A DNA stretch of 64,000 bases, from the NCBI RefSeq assembly GCF_018919065.1, contig NZ_JAHLQG010000018.1, positions 99,637 to 163,636 on the forward strand, written 5' to 3'. The notes beneath the pieces were generated by a model. It was not told the DNA's origin. It saw only the letters and a program-made list of their open reading frames with translations, and did no database searches. This document shows positions 8,181 through 17,469 of this stretch, piece after piece (the first letter of the stretch is position 1; every line of letters starts with the position of its first letter). The translations under genes and the position numbers were made by a program. The stretch is from Blautia sp. MSJ-9. GTDB taxonomy: Bacteria > Bacillota > Clostridia > Lachnospirales > Lachnospiraceae.

Positions 8181-9131
8181 ATGAGTGGAAAAACTATGAG
8201 CGTTTCAGAAAAGAAACAAGGAGAGAAAAAGCAGGGACTTCATAACACGCTGGTCTATGTGAAACAGCACTGGCAGCTTTATGTGATCTTTCTGTTTCCG
8301 GCACTTATCCTGACTCTGATATTCAAGTACATACCGATGGGCGGAATCCTGATCGCATTCCAGAGGTATAACCCGATCAGAGGAATTATGGGAAGTGAAT
8401 GGGTAGGACTGACATATTTCAAACGGTTTTTGTCATCTCCGGATTTTATGAGATATCTGGTAAATACACTGAAGCTTAGTATTTACGGATTATTGTGGGG
8501 ATTTCCAATACCGATCCTGCTTGCATTTCTGTTAAACAGAATTGAGAGTAAAGGAATTAAGAAAAAAGTCCAGCTTATCCTTTATATGCCAAACTTTGTT
8601 TCTGTAATTGTACTGTGCGGTATTGTAAGAATTTTTCTTTCCGTAACAGGTCCGGTAAATCTTTTACTGGGTACAAGCATTAACTTTATGACAATGCCGG
8701 AGGCATTCAGATCCATTTACATTATCAGCGGTATCTGGCAGGGTGCAGGATGGGCGTCCATTATGTACACAGCTTCACTTTCCAATGCAAGCCAGGAACT
8801 GAAGGAAGCGGCAGTCATTGATGGTGCCAACATTTTTCAGCAGATTAAGGCTGTAGAGTGGCCGGCGATCAAAGATATGGTAGTCATCCAGTTTATTCTC
8901 CAGGCCGGTAACATTATGAGTATTGGATTTGAAAAAGCATATGCACTTCAGACAGACCTGAACCTGCCTTCTTCAGAAATCATTGCTACATATGTATACA
9001 AAAAAGGTCTGTTGGATGGAGATTACAGCTTTTCTACAGCTGTAGGTCTGTTTAATACAGTGATTAATGTAATCCTGCTGATCATAGTAAATAAAGTTGT
9101 TGCAAAAATGAATGACGGTAAAGGTTTATAG
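8181..9131 (+). CDS. Carbohydrate ABC transporter permease (LplB-like)
   Basis: This is one of two membrane subunits of a CUT1-type sugar importer. It has a basic cytoplasmic N-terminus (~30 residues), then a helix containing FLFPALILTLIFKYIPMGG, the usual opening of LplB-type permeases, and six helices in all. The ATPase-docking loop is EAAVIDGANIFQQIKAVEWPAI. Length is 316 residues. GGAGG lies upstream of the ATG; a second ATG five codons on is possible. It is first in an operon with a second permease, a lipoprotein and a GH32 enzyme. No ATPase is encoded in the operon. Confidence 0.9.
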   Translation: MSGKTMSVSEKKQGEKKQGLHNTLVYVKQHWQLYVIFLFPALILTLIFKYIPMGGILIAFQRYNPIRGIMGSEWVGLTYFKRFLSSPDFMRYLVNTLKLSIYGLLWGFPIPILLAFLLNRIESKGIKKKVQLILYMPNFVSVIVLCGIVRIFLSVTGPVNLLLGTSINFMTMPEAFRSIYIISGIWQGAGWASIMYTASLSNASQELKEAAVIDGANIFQQIKAVEWPAIKDMVVIQFILQAGNIMSIGFEKAYALQTDLNLPSSEIIATYVYKKGLLDGDYSFSTAVGLFNTVINVILLIIVNKVVAKMNDGKGL

Positions 9132-9145
9132 GGAGGAAGAATATC

Positions 9146-10045
9146 ATGAAGAAAAAAAGCAGATTTGCCAGATACTCCCTGCAGGATAAGGCATTATTAT
9201 TAACAGGATATATTTTATTAGGACTTTTTGTAATTGCGATCGTAGTTCCAATGTGTTATATCGTAGTAGCATCCTTTATGGACCCGATCACTCTTCAGAA
9301 TAAAGGAATTACCTTTGATTTCAGCAAATGGACACTGACAGCTTATCAGAGAGTTATTTCCAATGCACAGATCTGGATCGGTTTTAAAAATGCGGTAGTT
9401 TATTCAGTTATTTTTACAATTGTATCTGTACTGATCACGTTGTTTGCAGCTTATCCTATGTCCAGAGCTGATTTTAAGGGAAGAGGATTTTTCAATGTTA
9501 TCTTTATGATTACCATGTTCTTTGGAGGCGGACTGATCCCTACATATTTGCTGATCAGCAACCTGGGACTTCTGGACAGCATGTGGGCGGTTATCCTGCC
9601 TGGTGCTTTCAGTGTATGGAATATGATCATTGCCAGAACATTTTATCAGGGAATTCCTTCTGAACTTCGTGAGGCAGCAGAAGTAGATGGTGCCAATGAG
9701 ATGGTATATTTCTTTAAAATCCTTCTTCCGGTATGTACACCGGTTATTGCAGTGCTGGCATTATGGCAGTTTGTAGCAATGTGGAACAGTTATTTTGATG
9801 CAATGATCTATCTGAATGATTCTGCAAAACAGCCATTGCAGCTGGTTCTCCGTTCTATTCTTATCCAGAACCAGCCGGAGTCAGGAATGATCTCAGATAT
9901 GCAGAGTACCGCAGCAAGAGCACAGCTCGCAGAACTTCTGAAATATGCAACAATTATTATATCAAGTTTACCATTGTTGGTAATGTACCCGTTTTTCCAG
10001 AAATATTTTGATGCCGGTATTATGGCTGGCTCTATCAAGGGATAA
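9146..10045 (+). CDS. Carbohydrate ABC transporter permease (YtcP-like)
   Basis: This is the second membrane subunit of the sugar importer, 299 residues with six predicted helices. The docking loop reads EAAEVDGANEMVYFFKILLPVCTPV. The C-terminus ends PFFQKYFDAGIMAGSIKG, characteristic of YtcP/YesQ-type permeases. It begins 14 bases after the first permease with a GGGAGGAAG ribosome site, so the two are co-transcribed. Substrate is inferred to be a fructo-oligosaccharide or sucrose from the downstream GH32 gene. Confidence 0.92.
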   Translation: MKKKSRFARYSLQDKALLLTGYILLGLFVIAIVVPMCYIVVASFMDPITLQNKGITFDFSKWTLTAYQRVISNAQIWIGFKNAVVYSVIFTIVSVLITLFAAYPMSRADFKGRGFFNVIFMITMFFGGGLIPTYLLISNLGLLDSMWAVILPGAFSVWNMIIARTFYQGIPSELREAAEVDGANEMVYFFKILLPVCTPVIAVLALWQFVAMWNSYFDAMIYLNDSAKQPLQLVLRSILIQNQPESGMISDMQSTAARAQLAELLKYATIIISSLPLLVMYPFFQKYFDAGIMAGSIKG

Positions 10046-10060
10046 AGAGAGGAGAAGAGT

Positions 10061-11734
10061 ATGAAAGCAAAAAAAATAAAAGCATTTATGGCAGCAGCAC
10101 TGGCAGTTTGTATGGTAGCTTCCATGACAGGATGTGGAAAGAGTAAAGTGGCACTTAATGACGGAGAATTTCAGGAAGTAGACAAAGCAGAACTGGAATT
10201 TCCACTGAAAGAAAAAACAGAGATTTCCGGTATGACAAGCTATCCGGCAAACACAGAGTCTGACCCGAATAAGAGAACCATCTTCAAACGTCTTCAGGAA
10301 AAAACAAATGTTGAAGTAAAATGGAATGCGATCCAGGCAGACCAGTGGAGTGATAAGATCTCTCTTGCAATGGCAAACCCCAAGGAATTATCGGATTTCG
10401 TATTTTCAGCAGGTTTCAGTGACAGTGATCTTCTGAAATATGCAGACCAGGGAATCATCATTGCTCTGGAAGATTACATAGATGCTTATATGCCGAATCT
10501 GAAAGCTGTTTTTGACAAGTATCCGGAATACAGAACCATGTGTACAGACACAGAAGGACATATCTGGGCACTTCCGTGGATCGAGCAGCTGGGTTCAGGC
10601 AAAACAGCAATCCAGACAGTGGGAAATATGAGCTTTATCAATAAGAAATGGCTGGATTTCCTGAATCTTGAAGTTCCTGAAACTGTAGATGAATTTGAAC
10701 AGGTTCTGATCGCATTCCGCGACCATGCCTCCGAACTTCAGGAAGAATTTGGTATTGATGGAAGTATTATCCCAATGTCCTGTATCGTAAATGACGGAGA
10801 TCAGGACCCATCTATCCTGATCAACGGATTTGGAGAAGGATACGGAGATGCAGATAAAACCAGACACATCGCAGTTACAGACGATAAGAAAGTAATCTGC
10901 TCTGCTACACAGGAAGGATACAAAAAAGGTATCGAATGGCTGCACAAACTCAATGACGAAGGTCTGATCGATCCGGAAGCATTTACACAGGAATGGTCCA
11001 CTTATGTATCCAAAGGAAAGTCCGGAAGATATGGCGTATGCTTTAGCTGGGATGTAGCAAACGTTGACAACCTGAAAGACTGGGTTCCGCTTCCTGTTCT
11101 TACAGCAGATACCAGAAACCTGACACCGCAGAATGGTTCCTTTACAAGTGGATTTGACCGTGGACGTTGTGTTGTAACAGCAGTTGCCAAGAATCCGGCA
11201 CTTGTATGTGCATGGTTAGACCAGATGTATGATCCGATACAGTCCCCACAGAACAACTGGGGAACTTACGGCGAAGATGATGACTTTGATATCTTCGAAA
11301 TGAGCAAGAACGCAGAAGGCGGAGATATGCTGAAACATGCACCTCTTGGAGATGCTTCCCCTGTAGAAGTAAGAGAGGCAGAGGCTGTAGGAGGACCGCT
11401 GGCAGTTCTGGATGAATATTATGATAAATATGTAACCTGTCCGGATGATGCACAGTATCGTCTTGACTGGATTGAAGACTACTTTACTCCGGACATGCAC
11501 ACAGAATATGTATATCCGAACGTATTTATGAACAGAGAAGATACAGAAGAATTGTCCAACCTTCAGGCTGATATTCAGAAAACGATCAATGCAAAGAAAT
11601 CTGACTGGATCATGAACGGATTTACAGATGCTGACTGGGATGAATATCTCAAGAGTCTGGATTCCTATGGACTGGAAGATTATCTGAAGATTTATCAGGA
11701 GTATCTGGATGCATATTATGCTGAACAGAAATAG
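10061..11734 (+). CDS. Extracellular sugar-binding lipoprotein
   Basis: This is the binding protein of the importer. A lipoprotein signal peptide ends in a lipobox (ASMTGC, lipidated Cys near residue 27), so it is tethered to the outer membrane face. The 557-residue length fits the large LipO/YtcQ class that partners LplB/YtcP permeases. Recognisable segments include TNVEVKWNAIQADQWSDKI and GHIWALPWIEQLG. The gene starts 15 bases after the second permease with GAGGAG upstream. Binding of fructosides is inferred from the GH32 enzyme that follows. Confidence 0.9.
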   Translation: MKAKKIKAFMAAALAVCMVASMTGCGKSKVALNDGEFQEVDKAELEFPLKEKTEISGMTSYPANTESDPNKRTIFKRLQEKTNVEVKWNAIQADQWSDKISLAMANPKELSDFVFSAGFSDSDLLKYADQGIIIALEDYIDAYMPNLKAVFDKYPEYRTMCTDTEGHIWALPWIEQLGSGKTAIQTVGNMSFINKKWLDFLNLEVPETVDEFEQVLIAFRDHASELQEEFGIDGSIIPMSCIVNDGDQDPSILINGFGEGYGDADKTRHIAVTDDKKVICSATQEGYKKGIEWLHKLNDEGLIDPEAFTQEWSTYVSKGKSGRYGVCFSWDVANVDNLKDWVPLPVLTADTRNLTPQNGSFTSGFDRGRCVVTAVAKNPALVCAWLDQMYDPIQSPQNNWGTYGEDDDFDIFEMSKNAEGGDMLKHAPLGDASPVEVREAEAVGGPLAVLDEYYDKYVTCPDDAQYRLDWIEDYFTPDMHTEYVYPNVFMNREDTEELSNLQADIQKTINAKKSDWIMNGFTDADWDEYLKSLDSYGLEDYLKIYQEYLDAYYAEQK

Positions 11735-11852
11735 AAACCTGTTCCTTTGATGGCACTGTCAGGCAATTTGTCTGTGAGAAAAAATAATGAAAATGTGAAT
11801 GATTTCTCCCGGTCAGATAATGTCCGGGAGAGACAGCGAGAGGTTAGAATTT

Positions 11853-13337
11853 ATGAAGAGTATTTTAGATAAGGCAAGAGAATACGAAGCAGTGAATGGT
11901 CAGAAAATACCCTCAGAGAAAAGACCAGCTTTTCATATAAGTCCATATGTAGGATGGATGAATGACCCAAATGGTTTTTCCTGGTATAAAGGACAGTATC
12001 ATTTATTTTACCAGTATAATCCATATAAAACACAGTGGGACAGTATGCACTGGGGACATGTGGTCAGTAAAGATCTGCTGCATTGGGAATATCTTCCGGC
12101 AGCTCTGGCTCCGGACGAAGAATACGATAAGATTGGATGCTTTTCGGGCAGTGCAGCGGAACTGCCTGACGGACAGCAGCTTCTGATCTATACATCTGTA
12201 GATCATGAAACTCTGGAAGATGGCACTGTAAGAGATATACAGACACAGTCAGTTGCTGTGGGAGATGGAACAGACTATAAGAAATATGACAAGAATCCTG
12301 TACTTACCGGATTGGATGTGCCGGAAGGCGGAAGTAAGGTGGATTTTCGTGATCCAAAGATATGGAAGGGAAAAGATGGGCTTTTTTACTGTGTGGTCGG
12401 CAACCGTCCTTCAGATGGAAGTGGACAGATTCTCCTTTACAGCAGTGAGGATGGATTTCAGTGGAAGTTTGTGAGCATACTTGCAGAGAATAAAAATCGA
12501 TATGGGAAAATGTGGGAATGTCCTGATTTCTTTGAACTAGACGGCAAATATGTTCTTCTGACCAGTCCGCAGGATATGCTGGCTGAAGGAATGGAGTATT
12601 ACAGTGGAAATGGAACTCTTTGTATTATTGGTGAAATGGATTCTGATACGCATACATTAAAAGAAGAGAACTATCAGTCTGTTGACTATGGCATTGATTT
12701 CTATGCAATGCAGACTGTAGAAGCACCGGACGGACGTCGTATCATGATTGGATGGATGCAGAACTGGGATACTCTTTCTCATCGATGTGAAGAGTCAAAA
12801 TGGTTTGCGCAGATGAGTCTTCCCAGAGAGTTATCTGTGAAGAATGGAAGACTGTATCAGAAACCGGTACGGGAACTGGATGCGATCAGAAAGAATAAAA
12901 CGGAATATAGAAATGTTGTAGTCGAAGACAAGCCGGTTATGCTTAAAGGGGTACAGGGACGTACTATAGATATGGAACTTGCCATCAGCCCGGAAGACAA
13001 AGAAACAGGTTATGGAAAATTTACAGTATGTTTTGCGCAGAATGAAAAATTCCATACAGAATTAAGTTTTTGTCCTGAAGATTCGGTGTTAAAGCTGGAT
13101 AGAAAACTTTCCGGAAGCAGAAGAGCAGTAGTTCACGAGAAAAGCTGTCTGGTAAATAGAAAGACAGATGAATTAAAACTTCGTATGATTCTGGACAGAT
13201 ATAGTGTGGAAGTATTTGTGAATGACGGTGAACAGGTAATGTCCATGGTAATCTTTACAGAACAGGAAGCAGATGGAATTTCCTTCCAGGCGAATGGAAA
13301 GGTAAAAATGGACATTACAAAATACGATCTGGTATAA
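11853..13337 (+). CDS. Glycoside hydrolase family 32 enzyme (beta-fructofuranosidase/sucrose hydrolase)
   Basis: GH32 enzymes hydrolyse sucrose, sucrose-6-phosphate or fructo-oligosaccharides with retention of configuration. All three family landmarks are present: WMNDPNG with the nucleophile Asp at residue 38, the transition-state stabiliser in FRDPKIW, and the acid/base Glu in WECPDFF. A C-terminal beta-sandwich includes DRYSVEVFVNDGEQVMS. I chose the ATG at 11853 because GAGAGG lies just upstream; the open frame extends earlier without a good site. No signal peptide is visible, so it is cytoplasmic and acts on sugar imported intact by the preceding ABC system rather than on a PTS product. 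Exact substrate is not decided by sequence alone. Confidence 0.93.
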   Translation: MKSILDKAREYEAVNGQKIPSEKRPAFHISPYVGWMNDPNGFSWYKGQYHLFYQYNPYKTQWDSMHWGHVVSKDLLHWEYLPAALAPDEEYDKIGCFSGSAAELPDGQQLLIYTSVDHETLEDGTVRDIQTQSVAVGDGTDYKKYDKNPVLTGLDVPEGGSKVDFRDPKIWKGKDGLFYCVVGNRPSDGSGQILLYSSEDGFQWKFVSILAENKNRYGKMWECPDFFELDGKYVLLTSPQDMLAEGMEYYSGNGTLCIIGEMDSDTHTLKEENYQSVDYGIDFYAMQTVEAPDGRRIMIGWMQNWDTLSHRCEESKWFAQMSLPRELSVKNGRLYQKPVRELDAIRKNKTEYRNVVVEDKPVMLKGVQGRTIDMELAISPEDKETGYGKFTVCFAQNEKFHTELSFCPEDSVLKLDRKLSGSRRAVVHEKSCLVNRKTDELKLRMILDRYSVEVFVNDGEQVMSMVIFTEQEADGISFQANGKVKMDITKYDLV

Positions 13338-13360
13338 AGTATCAGAAAATTGCAGAAGGA

Positions 13361-13397
13361 TAAAGGAATTCCTGTAATGGGAATTCCTTTATTATAT
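13361..13397 (+). terminator. Terminator after the GH32 operon
   Basis: AAAGGAATTCC (13362-13372) pairs with GGAATTCCTTT (13380-13390), with a 7-base loop and an AT-rich tail. It ends the importer/GH32 operon. Confidence 0.8.
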
Positions 13398-13441
13398 TAT
13401 AGAGAGTTATAGAGAAAATTATTCTGCTTATTATACAAAAG

Positions 13442-13494
13442 CAAGTAACGATAGCAATCCTCGTAAATATTTCTCTGCTTCGAAAAGTTACTTG
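13442..13494. repeat. Intergenic inverted repeat with CAAGTAAC ends
   Basis: CAAGTAAC at 13442-13449 is inverted as GTTACTTG at 13487-13494. The GCAAGTAACGA start also occurs in the 69-71-bp repeat family at 27176 and 51413, so this may be a diverged relative. It lies between the GH32 terminator and the end of the minus-strand CdaR-type gene and may serve as that gene's terminator. Confidence 0.45.
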
Positions 13495-13503
13495 ATTTTG
13501 GGA

Positions 13504-14592
13504 TTATAACAGATGATTCTTGGAATATTTAATATAATCCACAACCATCATCGCCAGTTTAAATGTCAGTGCATCCTCAAACGCGCGGATATCCAGTCCA
13601 AATTTTCTCTGCAGCTTCTCAAAGCGGTACACCAGAGTATTTCTGTGTACATAAAGCTGTCTGGAAGTCTCAGAGAGATTCAGGTTATTTTCAAAGAAAG
13701 TACGGATAGTGATCAGGGTTTCTTCGTCAATAGAATCCAGAGTTTCCTCTTTGAAGATCTCGTCGATAAACATTTCACATATGGAAACAGGAAGCTGGTA
13801 GATCAGTCTGCCGATTCCAAGCTGGTTATATCCGAATACATTTTTATCTGCGTAGAAAATCTTGCCTACTTCAAGGGCTGTATGTGCTTCCTTGTATGCG
13901 TCTGGAAGCCTGGAAATATCCTCTGCCAGATTACTGTAGGCAACCCATGCGGAAGTCATTGCTTCTGTATTTAACATATCTACAAGCATATATGCAATTG
14001 ATTCCAGATCCTCATAAGTTTCTGTAGACTGTAATTCTCTGATGATGATAATCCCTGTATCATCAATAGCTGTGATGAAATCTCTGGTACGAGCAGAGAA
14101 AATATTCCGGATCGTAGCGAGAGCGTTCTCATCCTTGGTCTGTTTGGTTTCCACAAGAAATACGGCACGCTGAACAGAAGTTGCAATGTGCAGTTTCTTG
14201 GCGCGGTTAAAGGCATCTACATCAGAATAACTACCAAGGAGAAGATTCTGCATAAAGGTATTCTTGTCGCTTTTCTCCGCATAGGCAGTCAGGAGACTCT
14301 GTACCTGGCATACGGCCAGCTCTCCGATGGTAGCAGTACTTTCTGCTTTTCCCCATACGATCAGAATATAGGAGATGGAATGGTTCTCCATGATCTTATA
14401 CAGGCAGCAGCTTGTATTGGAAACACACAGGGCACTGCTTTGGCGAAATTCTTCCAGTTTTGATTCTGCAGGAAGTTTTTTATCGCAGGTAGAGAGAAAG
14501 ATATGGTTATCAGAATCCAGCAAACAGAAATCAAGCTGGCTGATATTCTTCCAGTCTGTCAGGCATTTCTGTAAAATCTGTTGTATTTTCAT
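13504..14592 (-). CDS. PucR/CdaR-type helix-turn-helix regulator
   Basis: The C-terminal ~60 residues form the PucR/CdaR helix-turn-helix: FFENNLNLSETSRQLYVHRNTLVYRFEKLQ and then GLDIRAFEDALTFKLAMMV. The central part resembles the GGDEF-like domain of CdaR proteins (AVFLVETKQ... AIDDTGIIIIREL). I start it at the ATG at 14592, which has AAAGGA upstream, giving 363 residues; the open frame runs 27 codons further. CdaR-type proteins activate carbohydrate-acid or sugar genes. It lies downstream of, and on the same strand as, the shared sugar ATPase gene, which suggests control of that ATPase. This is inference. Confidence 0.8.
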   Translation of the reverse strand: MKIQQILQKCLTDWKNISQLDFCLLDSDNHIFLSTCDKKLPAESKLEEFRQSSALCVSNTSCCLYKIMENHSISYILIVWGKAESTATIGELAVCQVQSLLTAYAEKSDKNTFMQNLLLGSYSDVDAFNRAKKLHIATSVQRAVFLVETKQTKDENALATIRNIFSARTRDFITAIDDTGIIIIRELQSTETYEDLESIAYMLVDMLNTEAMTSAWVAYSNLAEDISRLPDAYKEAHTALEVGKIFYADKNVFGYNQLGIGRLIYQLPVSICEMFIDEIFKEETLDSIDEETLITIRTFFENNLNLSETSRQLYVHRNTLVYRFEKLQRKFGLDIRAFEDALTFKLAMMVVDYIKYSKNHLL

Positions 14593-14689
14593 TAGGTCAA
14601 TCCTTTCTTTTGGGGTATGAGTCAGCTTATAGCAATCCTTGCAAATTGTCTGATCGAAGTAATCAGGCAGCAATTCTATATTATAACAT

Positions 14690-14720
14690 AAAAACCCGGG
14701 GAAAACTCCCCGGGTTTATT
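14690..14720. terminator. Strong terminator after the MsmK/UgpC gene
   Basis: AAACCCGGGG (14692-14701) pairs with CCCCGGGTTT (14708-14717) around a 6-base loop. The minus-strand transcript continues into a T run, so it terminates the ATPase gene. Confidence 0.9.
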
Positions 14721-14735
14721 AAAGATTCCTGAAAA

Positions 14736-15848
14736 TTAGTTGCAGATTGTAAGTTCTGTTTCTTTATCAAAGAAATGAGATTTTTCCATATCGAATGCGA
14801 ATTTGATCGGATCACCGGTCTTAGCTGTTGTACGAGGATCAACTCGTGCTGTAACCTGAGTTCCGTTTACGTCGAAGTATAAGAATACTTCAGCTCCGAG
14901 AAGCTCGTAAACTTTAACTACGGATGTCATCGGTGCGCTTGGAGAAGCTTCGATGAACATCTGGGAATCATGGATATCTTCCGGACGGATACCGAGAACA
15001 ACTGTTTTACCTACATAGCCGCCATCTTTAAGAGCTTTTGCTTTAGCAGCCGGGATAGCCAGTTCATGCTCGCCAACTTTAGCGATAAGGTTGCCGCCTT
15101 TTTCGGAGATAACAGCGTCAAGGAAGTTCATCTGCGGAGATCCCATGAATCCTGCAACGAATAAGTTGCCTGGTTTCTGATACAGGTTCTGTGGTGTATC
15201 TACCTGCTGAACAACACCGTCTTTCATAACAACGATTCTGGTACCAAGAGTCATAGCCTCTGTCTGGTCATGTGTTACATAGATGATTGTAGCACCCAGT
15301 CTCTGATGGATCTTGGAAATCTCGATACGCATCTGTACACGAAGTTTAGCATCCAGGTTGGAAAGAGGCTCATCCATAAGGAATACCTTAGGATTACGTA
15401 CGATAGCACGTCCCATAGCAACACGCTGTCTCTGACCACCGGAAAGAGCCTTCGGTTTACGATCAAGAAGTTTCTCAAGGTCAAGGATTCTTGCAGCTTC
15501 ACGAACTGCTTTATCAATCTGATCTTTCGGAACTTTACGAAGTTTAAGTCCGAATGCCATGTTATCATATACTGTCATATGAGGATACAGAGCGTAGTTC
15601 TGGAATACCATTGCGATATCACGGTCTTTAGGCTCTACATCGTTCATAACTTTGTCACCGATTTTTAATGTACCGCCGGAAATTTCTTCCAGACCGGCAA
15701 CCATACGAAGTGTAGTAGATTTACCACATCCTGAAGGTCCTACGAAAATGATGAATTCTTTATCTTCGATTTCCAAATTGAAATCTTTAACTGCCTGGAA
15801 ACCATTTGGGTAAGTTTTGTTAATGTGCTGTAATGATAAGCTTGCCAT
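14736..15848 (-). CDS. msmK: Sugar ABC transporter ATP-binding protein (MsmK/UgpC family)
   Basis: This cytoplasmic ATPase powers CUT1 sugar importers and in several Firmicutes is shared by many of them. The 370-residue protein has Walker A GPSGCGKST (about 37-45), Q-loop FQNYALYPHM, signature LSGGQRQR, Walker B VFLMDEP and switch VTHDQTEAMTLG. A C-terminal OB-fold/TOBE regulatory region (VVLGIRPEDIHD) follows. TTTGGAGGAA precedes the ATG. It is monocistronic, with its own terminator. Both CUT1 importers in this window (8181-11734 and 45075-48255) lack an ATPase, so this protein is the obvious shared partner. That sharing is inferred, not shown. Confidence 0.92.
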   Translation of the reverse strand: MASLSLQHINKTYPNGFQAVKDFNLEIEDKEFIIFVGPSGCGKSTTLRMVAGLEEISGGTLKIGDKVMNDVEPKDRDIAMVFQNYALYPHMTVYDNMAFGLKLRKVPKDQIDKAVREAARILDLEKLLDRKPKALSGGQRQRVAMGRAIVRNPKVFLMDEPLSNLDAKLRVQMRIEISKIHQRLGATIIYVTHDQTEAMTLGTRIVVMKDGVVQQVDTPQNLYQKPGNLFVAGFMGSPQMNFLDAVISEKGGNLIAKVGEHELAIPAAKAKALKDGGYVGKTVVLGIRPEDIHDSQMFIEASPSAPMTSVVKVYELLGAEVFLYFDVNGTQVTARVDPRTTAKTGDPIKFAFDMEKSHFFDKETELTICN

Positions 15849-16252
15849 GATTATTATTCCTCCAAAATTATTTCATAGTGTTTTTGCTGATTGATTACTC
15901 GTTTTTTCATCTGTAGACAGTATAGCGAAAAGGAGGAGGGATGGCTAGGGAAGAATCGTACAAAGATTTTTTTTGTTTCTTGTCATTCTGACGAAAAGCC
16001 GGAATCAGTATTCGGGGATTCCATCAAACTGTCAAAAGGCATGAGAAAAACGCAGGACAAAATGACGAAATTCTGTCTGCGTTTCTCAAAATTGGAGTTA
16101 AAATATGGTTCTTTTTACTACCTGTTACTCAAAATATATATAAGATTATGGTTTGGCTGAATCAAGTCAAAAATCTCTGACAATATGAAGGAACGGATGA
16201 GAAGAGACGAATATCGGGCTAAAATTACAGGAGGATCAGAAAAAGCAAATCA
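15849..16252. other. 404-bp gap upstream of the sugar ATPase gene; no gene seen
   Basis: It holds the GGAGG site of the ATPase gene and a minus-strand TATACT (15924-15919) that may be its -10 box; no good -35 is visible. The short open frames here have no ribosome sites or recognisable similarity. No clear terminator for the minus-strand binding-protein gene ending at 16253 was found. Confidence 0.4.
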
Positions 16253-17272
16253 TCAGGAAGCATTTTGCGCAAATTCTGTGTTGACCAGTTCTGTATACGG
16301 TGTACGTTCTTTCAGTTCACCTGCATCTTCCAGGATATCCTGCAGCAGTTCAAAACCATCCTGCCCGAACACCAGATTTTCTTTCCAGGTGTCCTGATCG
16401 TAATAACGTTTTACAATGGCTGTGATGGTATCCAGATCTGTTTCAGGGAACTGTGGCTCGATTACTTCTGCAATCTCCTCTGGAGTATGACTCTGAACGT
16501 AGTCCATACCTTTCTGCAGAGCATCAGTGAATTTCTGCATGATATCAGGATTTTTTTTCATATAGCTGGTTTTGGCACTGTAGGAGGTATAAGGCACATA
16601 GCCGGAGTCAACACCAAGGGATGCCACGACATACCCAGCGCCCTGCTTTTCAAGAGCAGTAGCAGACGGCTCAAATTCTACAGTGAAATCTGCCGAATCA
16701 TCTCCTGTAAAAGCAGCCGCAGTAGCGCCGAAGTCAATGCTCTGGTCAATAGACAGATCTTTCTGAGGGTCAAGGCTATTCTGCTTCAGAATATATTCAA
16801 ATACCATTTCCGGCATGCCACCCTTACGTCCGCCTAATACTTTTTTATTTTTTAAATCTTCCCATTTAAAATCAGGCATTTCTTCCCGTGCCACCAGGAA
16901 ATTTCCTGCCCTCTGGGTAAGCTGCGCAAAATTAACAACAGGGTCAGTAGCTCCCTCTTGATAAGCATAAATAGAAGCTTCAGCTCCCATAAATCCAATA
17001 TCTGCTTCTCCGGAAATCACAGCAGTCATTGTTTTATCCGCTCCAAATCCAGTAACAAGCGTCAGATCAAGTCCCTCATCTTTAAAATATTCTTTTTCAA
17101 TTGCCACATACTGCGGTGCATAGAAAATAGAATGAGCAACCTCATTTAAAGTAACCTTTGTAAGTGTCTTATCATCTGAACTGTCTTTTTTCTTCGCAAA
17201 TGCTGTTACCGGCACTGCAGTCACGGCAAGTATAACCGAAGCTGCCAGTGCAATCCATTTTTTATTTTTCAT
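16253..17272 (-). CDS. NitT/TauT-type ABC substrate-binding protein (orphan)
   Basis: This secreted binding protein is of the NMT1/SsuA-like class that carries nitrate, sulfonates, thiamine precursors and related molecules. The signal peptide is MKNKK, a hydrophobic run, then VTAFAKKK. The mature start TLTKVTLNEVAHSIFYAPQYVAIEKEYFKDEGLDLTLV (residues ~34-70) and the GADKTMTAVISGEADIGFMGAE segment are typical. There is no lipobox Cys. Length is 339 residues. No matching permease or ATPase gene lies nearby, so its partners must be elsewhere or lost. An AAAGGAG site precedes the ATG. The ligand cannot be told from sequence, and I see no TPP riboswitch ahead of it. Confidence 0.85.
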   Translation of the reverse strand: MKNKKWIALAASVILAVTAVPVTAFAKKKDSSDDKTLTKVTLNEVAHSIFYAPQYVAIEKEYFKDEGLDLTLVTGFGADKTMTAVISGEADIGFMGAEASIYAYQEGATDPVVNFAQLTQRAGNFLVAREEMPDFKWEDLKNKKVLGGRKGGMPEMVFEYILKQNSLDPQKDLSIDQSIDFGATAAAFTGDDSADFTVEFEPSATALEKQGAGYVVASLGVDSGYVPYTSYSAKTSYMKKNPDIMQKFTDALQKGMDYVQSHTPEEIAEVIEPQFPETDLDTITAIVKRYYDQDTWKENLVFGQDGFELLQDILEDAGELKERTPYTELVNTEFAQNAS

Positions 17273-17423
17273 GCAGATACTCCTTTTGAAGACTTCTGCT
17301 GTTAGAATATGCAGAAAGTATGGGCAGCGTTCGTATTTATTATTGTATGATCAGAAAGAAAACGATATAGAGATTTGGCGTTTTTTAGTATAAAAAAGTA
17401 GTATAAAAAAGTATCGAATGTTG

Positions 17424-17452
17424 TTGACAAGCCTGAATACATTTGATAAGAT
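17424..17452 (+). promoter_or_regulatory. Promoter of the manganese-exporter operon
   Basis: TTGACA (17424-17429), a 17-bp spacer and TAAGAT (17447-17452) preceded by an extended -10 TGA. It sits 18 bases ahead of the riboswitch. Confidence 0.75.
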
Positions 17453-17469
17453 TTGTCAAGTAACTTAAT

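Noticed and set aside
9808..11500. Several minus-strand open frames of 66-116 codons inside the permease and lipoprotein genes
   Set aside because: They are antisense shadows of strongly supported genes, with cysteine/histidine-rich low-information translations.
15891..16160. 89-codon plus-strand open frame in the gap upstream of the sugar ATPase gene
   Set aside because: It has no ribosome site or similarity, and its composition is not protein-like.
17273..17360. TPP riboswitch ahead of the NitT/TauT-type binding protein
   Set aside because: The required CUGAGA and ACCUGA motifs are absent.
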